This document shows positions 1 to 6,557 of a DNA stretch of 17,345 nucleotides, one piece after another. This DNA comes from JBIKLM01 sp044375105 (GTDB taxonomy: Bacteria > Planctomycetota > UBA1135 > GCA-002686595), in contig JBILNK010000086.1 of the NCBI GenBank assembly GCA_044375105.1, forward strand, positions 1 through 17,345, given 5' to 3'. Position numbers and translations under genes: made by a program. A model generated the notes under the pieces. That model made no database searches, was not told where the DNA came from, and was given only the letters and a program-made list of their open reading frames with translations. Positions within the stretch are counted from its first letter, which is position 1; each line of letters starts with the position of its first letter.

Positions 1-147
1 GCCGCCGCCCAGCCGAGCCCGCCCGCCCGGGATCCAGACCAAGCCCTCCGCGGAATCGGGCTGGGCGTCGCCCGGCACGGGCGGCGGCCTCGTCTCGAGC
101 CCCGTTCGCTGCGGGGGCGCCTCGGCTCGCGCGGTCTCGGCGGCCAT
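1..147 (-). CDS. N-terminus of a formylglycine-generating-enzyme/SUMF1-like protein (partial, cut by window edge)
   Basis: An open frame starts with ATG at 147 and runs off the left edge, giving 49 residues. The first ~34 residues are Ala/Pro/Arg-rich without a hydrophobic signal peptide. They are followed by LVWIPGGRARLGGG (residues 36-49), which matches the opening strand-turn of the FGE-sulfatase fold (typically MVWIPGGxFxMGS). Family members either oxidise a sulfatase cysteine to formylglycine or serve as C-type-lectin-like modules in other planctomycete proteins such as kinase fusions; the missing remainder decides which. The start is supported by GGAAGG 7 nt upstream on the minus strand. 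The expected Met of the motif is Leu here. Family identification rests on this one motif, so confidence is moderate. Confidence 0.55.
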   Translation of the reverse strand, partial: MAAETARAEAPPQRTGLETRPPPVPGDAQPDSAEGLVWIPGGRARLGGG

Positions 148-538
148 GGAAGCGCCTTCCGCAGAGGGCGCCGGCGCGGGCCCGCGCCGCTCCGGATCGC
201 GCTCGCAAGCGAGCAAGAGCGCCGCCATCCAAGCGAGCGAGGTCCGGGGAAGCCGCATGCCCAGATTGAACCGCCTCGGGGCCTGCGCGTCGCTGGGGAG
301 CAGAGGCGACGGGGTCCCCGCCCTCGTGCCCCGCTCCGGACCCCTCCAGACGCGGCGCTGACGCTCCCAGGAGCCGCCGCCGCCGGCCTGGCTCCGACGC
401 ATCCCCGGTCGTGGGTCGCAGGCTGCGTCGATGGGCGAGCCCTGGAGGTGCCCCTGGAGCCGCAGCGAACGCCCTGCCTGGGGCGGTTCCGATCCGCGGG
501 CCGGCTTGCGCACCGGGGATCGCCGGGAGCGTGTGTCG
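148..538. other. Intergenic region upstream of the FGE-like gene
   Basis: I see no convincing gene here. The short open frames are Arg/Ala/Gly-rich shadows of high GC. The one structured element is a perfect palindrome GCTCGC-AA-GCGAGC at 201-214, about 55 nt upstream of the FGE-like start, which could be an operator or a small hairpin. No recognisable -35/-10 pair was found. Confidence 0.4.
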
Positions 539-575
539 AAAAAAAAGGGGAGGACGCCCCCCCGGGGTCCTCCCC
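539..575 (-). terminator. Rho-independent terminator downstream of the DoxX-like gene
   Basis: On the minus strand a perfect 9-bp stem (GGGGAGGAC, 547-555, pairing with GTCCTCCCC, 567-575) with a GC-rich loop is followed immediately by eight T residues (A-run at 539-546 on the plus strand). This is a textbook intrinsic terminator for transcription reading leftward, about 210 nt after the DoxX-like stop. On the plus strand only ACTTT follows, so it acts mainly on the minus strand. Confidence 0.88.
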
Positions 576-784
576 ACTTTGTGGCCCGTCCGGGCTCCCA
601 CCTCGCGGCGGGGGCCCCTTCGAGCCGCATCCCGGCCTGCCCAGCCGGGAGTTCGTGTTCGTGCCCTGCTCTAGGAACGGGGCCCAGGTCAGTTACGGAG
701 GCCTGCGGGGAATCTTTCCAAGATCCGCGGGTTTCCGGTTGCGGAGCCGTGTCCGGGCGGGGCCGGTCGGGCCCGCGGGGCCGG
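576..784. other. Probable 3' untranslated stretch of the DoxX-like gene
   Basis: This stretch lies between the DoxX-like stop codon and the strong terminator at 539-575. I see no gene, RNA or clear repeat in it; it is probably a long transcribed 3' region. Confidence 0.35.
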
Positions 785-1225
785 TCAGCCCAGCCAGGCC
801 GGCGCGGGCAGGCACGAGGCGCGCAGGCGCGCGAGCCCGCTGCGGCGCAGCACGAGGGCCAGCGCGGCGCCGGTCAGGGCGCTGACCACGGCCAACCCGA
901 ACAGCAGCCCCCCGTCGCCCTCGATCTCGATGCCGAGCACGGTCAGGTGCGAGAACAGCGCGCCGGCCATCAGGCCGAGGGTCAGGGCCGCGCCCAGGAA
1001 ACCGGTGCTCGGGATCAGCAGAAGCAGCACCGCCAGCGCTTCGAGGACGCCGGTGAAGAGGCGTCCCCAGGGCTCGACGCCGAGGGTCGTGAACAGGGCC
1101 ACGGCGCTCGGGTCCGCCGAGAATTTGAACCACAGGGTTTGGCCCAGGATCGCGGCGGGGATCAGCCGCAGGGGCCATTCGATCCAGGGGGACGGGGAGC
1201 GGGGGCGGTCGCTTTCGGAGTGCAT
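785..1225 (-). CDS. DoxX-like family membrane protein
   Basis: A 146-residue integral membrane protein of DoxX-like size and topology. After a polar Arg/Ser/Pro-rich N-terminus there are four hydrophobic segments, at about residues 18-34, 56-73, 75-96 and 106-126. The first carries the WPLRLIPAAILGQTLWFKF pattern of the family: an aromatic/basic first helix ending in KF. A conserved-looking polar stretch (SHLTVLGIEIEGDGGLLFG) precedes the last helix. DoxX-like proteins are small inner-membrane proteins, some tied to oxidative stress or redox complexes; the substrate is not predictable here. I prefer the ATG at 1225. An upstream in-frame GTG at 1258 would add 11 Arg-rich residues. Neither has a Shine-Dalgarno. 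The gene is monocistronic, 288 nt downstream of the SDR gene, and ends before a strong terminator. Confidence 0.72.
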   Translation of the reverse strand: MHSESDRPRSPSPWIEWPLRLIPAAILGQTLWFKFSADPSAVALFTTLGVEPWGRLFTGVLEALAVLLLLIPSTGFLGAALTLGLMAGALFSHLTVLGIEIEGDGGLLFGLAVVSALTGAALALVLRRSGLARLRASCLPAPAWLG

Positions 1226-1513
1226 CGGCGTGGTGCTTGATCGAGGTCGATGGCGCACGGTTACGCCGGTCGAGCAGATCCCGTGACCGCCGCGGGCAGC
1301 GCGTCCGACGAGCCGCGCCCCGAGGCGGCTCCCGCCGGCCAGGTGCGCTGCGCCAACACCCGCGCGCTCACCGCCCCCTTCCCGCGCAGCGGCCAGCTCC
1401 CGCGGCCGAGCATCCGACCGGTTCGATGCCGTGGGTGCTCAGGGGCGCGCAGACAGGCGGATGCCGCAGCGCCGGCGCAGCCCGAGTCGATGGCTTCCCA
1501 GCCTGCCGATCGT

Positions 1514-2290
1514 TCAGATCCCGAAGCGGTAGCCCCCGTCGACCGGCAGCAGCACGCCGGTGACGTTGGGAGCGGTCGCCAGATAGACCACGGCGGCGGC
1601 GATGTCCTCGGGCGTGCCTTCGCGGCCCCGCAGGGTCGCGCGCCGGTCGCGCTCGGCGGCCTCGGCGGGATAACCCTCCGGGAACAGGATCGGGCCGGGG
1701 CCGATGGCGTTGACGCGCACTTCGGGCGCCAGGGCCTTGGCCAGGCCGTAGGTGATCGAGACCAGGCCGGCCTTGGCCGCGCAGTAGGGCAGGCTGTCGA
1801 CCAGGGGCCGATCGCCGCTGACGTCGGCGATGTTGACGATCGCGCCGCGCCCGCGCGCGCGCATGGCCAGGCCCAGCCGCCGGGCGAAGAAGAACGGCCC
1901 GCGCAGGTTGACCTCGAGGGCCAGGTCGAAGTCCTCCTGGGTCAGGGTCTCGAGCTCCGCCTTGGGCCACAGGGCCGCAGAATTGACCAGCAGGTCGATG
2001 CCGCCGAAGGCTTCTTCGGCCGCGTCGCAGGCGGCTTCGATCTCGGCCACGGAACGCTGGTCCGCCGGGAACAACTCCGCTTGGCGGCCCGCGCGGCGCA
2101 GCTCGTCGACCAGCGCCTGGCCCGCGTCGATGGAGTTCCCGACATGCACCGCCAGGCGGCAGCCGAGCCGCGCGAGGTGCAGGGCCACGGCGCGGCCGAC
2201 CCGCCGGCCCGCGCCGGTGACCAGAGCCGCCCGGCCTTCGAGCTCGGGATGGGGACGGGGCGCGGGGTCGGTTCGCTCGGGGGCGGCCAT
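1514..2290 (-). CDS. Short-chain dehydrogenase/reductase, pteridine-reductase (FolM/PTR1)-like
   Basis: A 258-residue classical-length SDR. The Rossmann glycine motif is TGAGRRVG at residues 25-32, the TGxxxRxG form typical of NADPH-dependent pteridine reductases. NSAA is at 103-106, YCAAK at 169-173 gives the catalytic Tyr169 and Lys173, and a PG turn (GPGPI) lies near 198. The residue 13 before the Tyr, usually Ser in SDRs, is Asp156, matching the Asp-Tyr-Lys set known for PTR1; Ser158 lies two residues later. This suggests reduction of dihydropteridines (dihydrobiopterin or dihydrofolate-type compounds) in the cytosol. A generic 3-oxoacyl-ACP-type reductase is the alternative. The start ATG at 2290 lies only 9 nt beyond the 3' end of tRNA-Val and has no Shine-Dalgarno (leader CGCTTCCCC), so it is probably cotranscribed with the tRNA. 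The open frame continues through the tRNA, but longer starts would not be protein-like. Confidence 0.82.
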   Translation of the reverse strand: MAAPERTDPAPRPHPELEGRAALVTGAGRRVGRAVALHLARLGCRLAVHVGNSIDAGQALVDELRRAGRQAELFPADQRSVAEIEAACDAAEEAFGGIDLLVNSAALWPKAELETLTQEDFDLALEVNLRGPFFFARRLGLAMRARGRGAIVNIADVSGDRPLVDSLPYCAAKAGLVSITYGLAKALAPEVRVNAIGPGPILFPEGYPAEAAERDRRATLRGREGTPEDIAAAVVYLATAPNVTGVLLPVDGGYRFGI

Positions 2291-2299
2291 GGGGAAGCG

Positions 2300-2373
2300 T
2301 GGGCGATGAGGGATTCGAACCCCCGACTTCTTCCTTGTAAGGGAAGCACTCTGACCAGCTGAGTTAATCGCCC
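2300..2373 (-). tRNA. tRNA-Val (anticodon UAC)
   Basis: A complete 74-nt cloverleaf on the minus strand. The acceptor stem is GGGCGAT/ATCGCCC with discriminator A (T at 2300 on the plus strand). The D arm is ACTC-AGCTGGTCA-GAGT, and the anticodon arm CTTCC-CTTACAA-GGAAG gives anticodon UAC, which reads GUA. The T arm contains GTTCGAATC. It closely resembles bacterial tRNA-Val(UAC). The 3' CCA is not encoded (ACGC follows). No promoter consensus could be found upstream. It sits directly ahead of the SDR gene with a 9-nt gap, and no integrated element flanks it. Confidence 0.97.
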
Positions 2374-2677
2374 GGGGCGCCCCCGAAGGAGCCGCGCGGG
2401 GCGCGCTCGATCGGAACGAGCGCAGAGTAACGTCGGCGGCCGGCGGCGCCAGGGCCACGGGCCGGCGTCCGCGCGCCATCGGCCTGCACAGAGGTCCGCG
2501 GGCTGGGGCCCTGGGGTCCGCGGGGGCACCCGAGGGCCTTGGAGCCTGGGTTATCCTGCTCGCTTGGCCTGCGGGCTCCCCCACGGCCGATAGGCCCTCG
2601 GCAACCCGCGCCGAGCGGCCTCCGGACCGTCCGGAGGACCGCCCGCGCGGCCGCCGTCAGCCCTCCCCCCCCTCCCC
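2374..2677. other. Divergent intergenic region between tRNA-Val and ugd
   Basis: About 300 nt with no gene, expected to hold the promoters for the minus-strand tRNA/SDR unit and the plus-strand ugd. TATCCT at 2552-2557 could be a -10 element for ugd, but there is no matching -35 at 16-18 nt. The last ~20 nt before ugd are almost pure pyrimidine, mostly C, and give no Shine-Dalgarno. Confidence 0.35.
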
Positions 2678-3979
2678 ATGCGCATCGCTGTCATCGGCAC
2701 CGGCTACGTGGGCCTGGTCGCAGGCACCTGCTTCGCGGAAAGCGGCAACACCGTCTATTGCGTCGACATCGACGCCGACAAGATCCGCCGGCTGCGGGAT
2801 GGCCAGGTGCCGATCTACGAACCCGGGCTCGAGGAGCTGCTGAAGCGCAACGTGGCCGACGGCCGCCTGTTCTTCACCACCTCCTACGAGGAGGCGGTCC
2901 CCGGCGCCCACGCGGTCTTCATCGCCGTCGGCACCCCCCCGGACGAGGACGGCAGCGCCGACCTCAAGCACGTCCTGTCCGCGGCCGAGCAGGTCGGGCG
3001 GACCCTGTCCGGCTACACGGTGGTGGTCGACAAGTCGACCGTGCCGGTGGGCACCGCCCGCAAGGTCCGAGCGGCGGTCAAAAAGCACGCCAAGCACGAA
3101 TTCGACGTCGTCAGCAACCCGGAGTTCCTGAAGGAGGGCGCGGCCATCGACGACTTCCTGAAGCCCGACCGGGTCGTGATCGGCTCGGAGTCCCAGCGCG
3201 CCGCCGAGGTCATGGACGAGCTCTACGGCCCGTTCGTGCGCACCGGCAACCCGATCATCCACATGGACATCGAGTCGGCCGAGCTGACCAAGTACGCGGC
3301 CAACGCCATGCTGGCCACGCGCATCTCGTTCATGAACGAGATCGCCAACATCTGCTCGCTGGTGGGCGCCAACGTGGACCGCGTGCGCCAGGGCATCGGC
3401 TCGGACGCCCGCATCGGCTCGAAGTTCCTGTTCGCCGGCCTGGGCTACGGGGGCTCGTGTTTCCCCAAGGACGTCAAGGCCGTGGTGCACACCGCCAGGA
3501 GCCTGGGCTACGACTTCAAGATCCTGAAGGCCGTCGAGGACGTCAACGAGCACCAAAAGGGGCAGCTCTTCCGGCTGGTCCACAAGCACTTCAAGGGCGA
3601 CCTGCGCGGCAAGCGCTTCGCCATCTGGGGCCTGTCCTTCAAGCCCAACACGGACGACATGCGCGAGGCCCCCTCGATCGTGGTCGTGGAGGCCCTGCTG
3701 GCGGCCGGCGCCGAGGTCACGGTCTTCGACCCGGAGGCCATGGACGAAGCCAAGCACCGCTACTTCGGGGAGCGCGTGCGCTACGCCAAGAACCCCATGG
3801 ACGCCCTGCCGGGCGCCAACGCCCTGGTGCTGGTCACGGAGTGGAACGAGTTTCGGCGCCCGGATTTCGAGGCCGTCAAGGCGGCCCTCAAGGAGCCGGT
3901 GGTGTTCGACGGGCGCAACATCTACCGCCGCACCACGCTCGAGAAGCTGGGTTTCACGTACTACGGCATCGGGACCTGA
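2678..3979 (+). CDS. ugd: UDP-glucose 6-dehydrogenase
   Basis: A 433-residue protein, full length for the UDP-glucose/GDP-mannose dehydrogenase family. It oxidises UDP-glucose twice with NAD+ to UDP-glucuronate, a precursor for exopolysaccharide and cell-surface glycans, in the cytosol. The N-terminal Rossmann motif MRIAVIGTGYVGLV is at residues 1-14. YEPGL at 47-51 and KSTVPVGT at 119-126 follow. The dimerisation helix with Lys205 and Asn209 (ELTKYAANA) lies near 202-210, and the catalytic loop GYGGSCFPKD at 257-266 contains nucleophile Cys261. The C-terminal UDP-binding domain contains GLSFKPNTDDMREAPS (318-333). All key residues are present. The ATG at 2678 is fixed by the glycine motif starting at residue 5; it has a CCTCCCC leader and no Shine-Dalgarno. 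The gene stands alone, and no glycosyltransferase neighbours are visible. Confidence 0.96.
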   Translation: MRIAVIGTGYVGLVAGTCFAESGNTVYCVDIDADKIRRLRDGQVPIYEPGLEELLKRNVADGRLFFTTSYEEAVPGAHAVFIAVGTPPDEDGSADLKHVLSAAEQVGRTLSGYTVVVDKSTVPVGTARKVRAAVKKHAKHEFDVVSNPEFLKEGAAIDDFLKPDRVVIGSESQRAAEVMDELYGPFVRTGNPIIHMDIESAELTKYAANAMLATRISFMNEIANICSLVGANVDRVRQGIGSDARIGSKFLFAGLGYGGSCFPKDVKAVVHTARSLGYDFKILKAVEDVNEHQKGQLFRLVHKHFKGDLRGKRFAIWGLSFKPNTDDMREAPSIVVVEALLAAGAEVTVFDPEAMDEAKHRYFGERVRYAKNPMDALPGANALVLVTEWNEFRRPDFEAVKAALKEPVVFDGRNIYRRTTLEKLGFTYYGIGT

Positions 3980-3985
3980 GCGGCC

Positions 3986-4015
3986 CTCTCCGGGCCGGCT
4001 GCGGCCCACGGAGAG
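3986..4015 (+). terminator. Hairpin just after the ugd stop codon (probable terminator)
   Basis: Seven nucleotides after the ugd TGA, CTCTCCG (3986-3992) pairs with CGGAGAG (4009-4015). An inner GGCCG/CGGCC helix closes the loop. There is no following T-run, so it may stall or protect the 3' end rather than terminate on its own. Confidence 0.45.
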
Positions 4016-4208
4016 AGCAGCGCGGGGCTGGGGGCCGGCCCGGGCCTGGGCGGGCCGCCGATTCGGGACGGGCGAGAGCAGCGCGGCCCGGGAAAAACCC
4101 GGGGCGGGCCGGGGCCGGGGCACAGGCCTGCAGGGGTCCCGCCCCCAGCAGGGCGCCCCCTTGCCAGCCCGGCGGAGGGGCTGGCGGCGCCCGCACGGAT
4201 GCGCTTGA

Positions 4209-4252
4209 CCGGCGGCACTTGCCCGGCGGCACTTGCCCGGCAGCGCGCTTGC
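4209..4252. repeat. 14-bp imperfect tandem repeat
   Basis: The unit CCGGCGGCACTTGC occurs twice with a 14-bp period (from 4209 and 4223). A diverged third copy (CCGGCAGCGCGCTTGCC) starts at about 4237. Confidence 0.7.
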
Positions 4253-4316
4253 CAAGCAACGCGCCCAGGCTGGGGCGGGCCTCGGCGATACCCGCCCGCC
4301 GCGCTCGCTAGGCCCG

Positions 4317-4371
4317 GGAAACGCTCGCTTCCCCCGGAAACGCTCGCCCCGGAAACGCTCGCCCCGGAAAC
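4317..4371. repeat. 15-bp tandem repeat GGAAACGCTCGCCCC
   Basis: GGAAACGCTCGC starts at 4317, 4336 and 4351, and a truncated GGAAAC at 4366. The last three copies have a strict 15-bp period. The array abuts the large hairpin at 4374-4408. There are too few copies and no spacers, so it is not a CRISPR. Confidence 0.75.
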
Positions 4372-4408
4372 AAGAGAGCCCGCAGGGCCGGGGCCCTGCG
4401 GGTCTCTC
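4366..4408 (-). terminator. Probable terminator of the sigma/TPR-protein operon
   Basis: A nearly perfect 16-bp stem (GAGAGCCCGCAGGGCC at 4374-4389 against 4392-4408, one bulged base) with a 2-nt apparent loop. Reading on the minus strand it is followed by TTGTTTCC, a moderate U-tract. It lies ~175 nt downstream of the minus-strand gene ending at 4582. It could also stop plus-strand readthrough from ugd. Confidence 0.6.
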
Positions 4409-4581
4409 GTTCGATGTCGTGGTGTTGGAACCGCGGCCGGCGCGGCGTGCGCCGGAGCCGCATCGGCTGGTCTCTGCGCCGCGCCGTGGTCGCTAGAGCG
4501 ACCGCCGAAGAGATGCTCGGCGCTACGCAGTGACTTTGCCGCGTTCTGATTCAAGGCTTCGGCCAGCGAAAGTCAAGAGCT

Positions 4582-5655
4582 TCAGTCTTCGGAATCGATC
4601 AGGAGCCGCAGCTGAGAATCAGCGCCGCTGTGGGGCGCAGCATGCGAGGCGCCCCGCACGCGCTCTTCGATCGCCAGCGTGAGCTCGGGAAGCGCGCGCA
4701 GATGGGCCAGCGCACGGCGCAGACGCCGACCGGTGTCGGTGTCCGAGGCGGCCGGTCCCGCCAAACCGAGACGCGCCGCTTGGATCCAGCCCGCCGCGCC
4801 TTCGGGATCCCCCTGCGCCAGCGCCAGCAGGGCCAGCTCGTCGAAGGCCGACAAGCGCAGCAGCGGGTCGCAATGGGAATCGGCCAGGGCCTCGAAGCGC
4901 TGCGCGGCGCTGGCGAAGGCGCCCCGCTCGAGTTCCACGCGGGCGGCCCAAAGCCTCGCGGCTCCGGCGATCGAATGGAGCGAGCCCAGGCCCTGGGCGG
5001 CCAACGCGGCGCGCTCGTAGCGGCCGAGGGCTGCGTGCGGATCGCCGGCCCGCCGGGCGTTGTGGGCCGCCTCGAGCCAGGCTCCTGCGGAAACGAGGGG
5101 ATCCTCGCTGAGCGACGCGGCGTCCTCGAAGGCCGCTTTGGCCTCGGCGTGGAAACCGAGCGCGGAGAGGTGCTCGCCGGCGCCGATCAACGCCTGCGCG
5201 CGCTGGCCGTCGCTGGCAGCGGGGTGTGCCGCGGCGGCGCGCCAGGCCTCGACCAGCGCCAAGCGCGCCTGCAAGCGGGCGCGCGGGTCGAGCTGCCGCA
5301 GGCGCGCTGCAGCGGCACGGGCCGCTTCGAGCTGCAGGCTGGGCGTCGCTGCCAGCGGGACGCGCGCGGCCTGCGGGGCCTGCGGCAGAGCGGCCTGGAT
5401 GCCCGCGGCTGGGATCGAGGGCCGCTGGACCGCGCACGCCTCCGCGGCGCTGCCGGGGGTTGGTCCGCAGCTCGCCGGCCCGAGCGCCAGCAGGGCCAGC
5501 AGCGACAGAAGGGCGCGGCCCCTCGGCGCGTTGGCCGGTCCCGCTCGGCGCCCGCCGCGGCGCGCTGCGCCGGGCGTCCGGAGCGAACCGGAGCGCCCGG
5601 GGCCCCGGCGAAACGACCGCCCCGGCGCGGGAGCGAGGCTGTGCTTGGCCTTCAT
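4582..5655 (-). CDS. Exported or membrane-anchored TPR-type helical-repeat protein coupled to the ECF sigma factor
   Basis: A 357-residue protein. The first 47 residues are strongly basic (Arg/Gly/Pro-rich, no acidic residue). They precede one hydrophobic segment at about 48-60 (ALLSLLALLALGP) and ASC at 61-63. The lipobox is imperfect (Pro at -3), so this could be a lipoprotein, a cleaved signal peptide or a membrane anchor. The rest (about 90-340) is Ala/Leu-rich paired helices with TPR-like spacing (for example residues around ALIGAGEHLSALGFHAEAKAAF), implying a protein-binding scaffold. The ATG overlaps the sigma-factor stop as ATGA (5652-5655), so the two are translationally coupled. That suggests the protein works with the sigma factor, perhaps regulating it, but no anti-sigma zinc motif is seen. 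The unusually long basic N-terminus may mean the true start is internal. Confidence 0.7.
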   Translation of the reverse strand: MKAKHSLAPAPGRSFRRGPGRSGSLRTPGAARRGGRRAGPANAPRGRALLSLLALLALGPASCGPTPGSAAEACAVQRPSIPAAGIQAALPQAPQAARVPLAATPSLQLEAARAAAARLRQLDPRARLQARLALVEAWRAAAAHPAASDGQRAQALIGAGEHLSALGFHAEAKAAFEDAASLSEDPLVSAGAWLEAAHNARRAGDPHAALGRYERAALAAQGLGSLHSIAGAARLWAARVELERGAFASAAQRFEALADSHCDPLLRLSAFDELALLALAQGDPEGAAGWIQAARLGLAGPAASDTDTGRRLRRALAHLRALPELTLAIEERVRGASHAAPHSGADSQLRLLIDSED

Positions 5656-6290
5656 GCCAAGAGGCCCCGATCCGCGCAGCGCTCCGCGGCGATCCGGCGC
5701 AGGACCGCCAGCTCGCGCTCGAGCCCGGCGCGCAGGCGCCTGCGGGCCCGGAACAGCCGCAGCTTGACCTGCTCCGGGGTCAAGCCGAACCGGTCGCCCA
5801 GCACCCGCCCGCGGGGTTGGTTCGAAAAGGCGAATGCCAGCAGCAGCCCGCGCTCGCTGGGCTGCAGGCGCGCCAGGGCCAGCCGCAGGGCCCACAGCAC
5901 GCGCCGCTTGGGCTCGAAGCGCCCGAAACAGAAGTACTCCTCGGGGTCCTCTACCAGCTCCTCCGGCGGCGGCCCGGGGCAGATCAGACCCAGCAGGTCG
6001 AATTCGGCCTCCGGCTCGACCAGGCGCCGCCGCTGCTGGCGCAGGCGATCGCTCCACACGTTGCGAGCGATGCGCAGCAGCCAGGGCTTGAGCCGGCGGG
6101 GCTCGCGCAGGCCGGCGCGATAGCGCGCCGCCCGCAGCAGGCTCTCCTGGAGCGCGTCCTCGCGCTCGTGGCGGTCGCGGCAGCGCGGCCCGAGGTAGCG
6201 CTCGAGGTCCGGGCACAGCTCGGGCAGGCCCGCCCAGGCGGCTGGGGAGGGCAGGGGAACGGGACGGATGGCGGGAGCCAACTGGGTCAT
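5652..6290 (-). CDS. ECF-type RNA polymerase sigma factor
   Basis: A 212-residue sigma-70 family protein of ECF size. Region 2 spans about residues 30-95: the DALQESLLRAARYRAG stretch resembles the DxxQxxxxxA helix, and LKPWLLRIARNVWSDRLRQQ matches the WLxxIARNxxxDxxR core that opens -10 DNA. A linker of about 45 residues follows. Region 4 (about 135-195, LQPSERGLLLAF ... GLTPEQVKLRLFRARRRLR) is a helix-turn-helix for -35 binding. ATG at 6290 gives a short non-conserved N-terminus and a GATCCC leader without Shine-Dalgarno. The gene lies 267 nt downstream of the secreted repeat protein (6558-7682) and overlaps the next gene by 4 nt. No anti-sigma factor of the classical zinc type is adjacent, so its input signal is unknown; the coupled TPR-type protein is the obvious partner. 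Confidence 0.88.
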   Translation of the reverse strand: MTQLAPAIRPVPLPSPAAWAGLPELCPDLERYLGPRCRDRHEREDALQESLLRAARYRAGLREPRRLKPWLLRIARNVWSDRLRQQRRRLVEPEAEFDLLGLICPGPPPEELVEDPEEYFCFGRFEPKRRVLWALRLALARLQPSERGLLLAFAFSNQPRGRVLGDRFGLTPEQVKLRLFRARRRLRAGLERELAVLRRIAAERCADRGLLA

Positions 6291-6490
6291 GGGATCGATC
6301 GGCGAGGGGAGGGCACGCGGCACCGGCCGCACGGCGCGGAAGAGACCGCCGCCACCACGCTCCCCCGCCGATCGGGGCCCCCAGGCCCCCCCTCCCGGCC
6401 GACTCAGCGACCCGAGCAGCGCCGAAACGTGGCTCTCCCGAAGCCCGAGCCCGGCCCCGAAGCCTGTGGAAAAGGGCCCGCAACGCACAG

Positions 6491-6514
6491 CGGCCGGACC
6501 CTGGGGCCCGGCCG
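6491..6514 (-). terminator. GC-rich hairpin downstream of the secreted repeat protein gene (weak terminator candidate)
   Basis: CGGCCGG (6491-6497) pairs with CCGGCCG (6508-6514) about 45 nt after the stop of the minus-strand gene at 6558-7682. There is no T-run afterwards, so readthrough into the sigma gene is possible. The rest of the 267-nt gap (6291-6557) shows no clear promoter. Confidence 0.35.
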
Positions 6515-6557
6515 CCTGGCGCACGCCTCCTCGCGGGGGCGCTTTTCGGCGCTCGGC

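Larger units (their letters stand above)
3980..4581. other. Repeat- and hairpin-rich gene-free stretch
   Basis: About 600 nt between ugd and the minus-strand TPR-type gene, with no credible gene. It holds a direct repeat GAGAGCAGCGCGG (4013-4025 and 4074-4086), a hairpin CCCGGG-AAAAA-CCCGGG (4087-4103), and 14-bp and 15-bp tandem repeats. It also has a large stem (4374-4408), CCGGCGC-GGCGT-GCGCCGG (4437-4455) and GGTCGC-TAGA-GCGACC (4488-4503). Open frames across it have the Gly/Pro/Ala/Arg composition of random high-GC sequence. Confidence 0.6.

Noticed and set aside
146..1286. Long plus-strand frames opposite the FGE-like and DoxX-like genes
   Set aside because: They are antisense shadows; the minus-strand DoxX-like protein has clear transmembrane structure and a matching terminator.
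2300..2373. Integration site (att) at the tRNA-Val 3' end
   Set aside because: No integrase, no second copy of the tRNA 3' end in the window, and the gene directly downstream looks native.
4317..4371. CRISPR array
   Set aside because: The repeats are 15 bp, contiguous, only two to four copies, and have no spacers or cas genes nearby.
3961..4554. Open frames on both strands across the ugd-TPR gap
   Set aside because: Gly/Pro/Ala/Arg-rich translations of tandem repeats and hairpins, with no plausible starts and no domain-like pattern.
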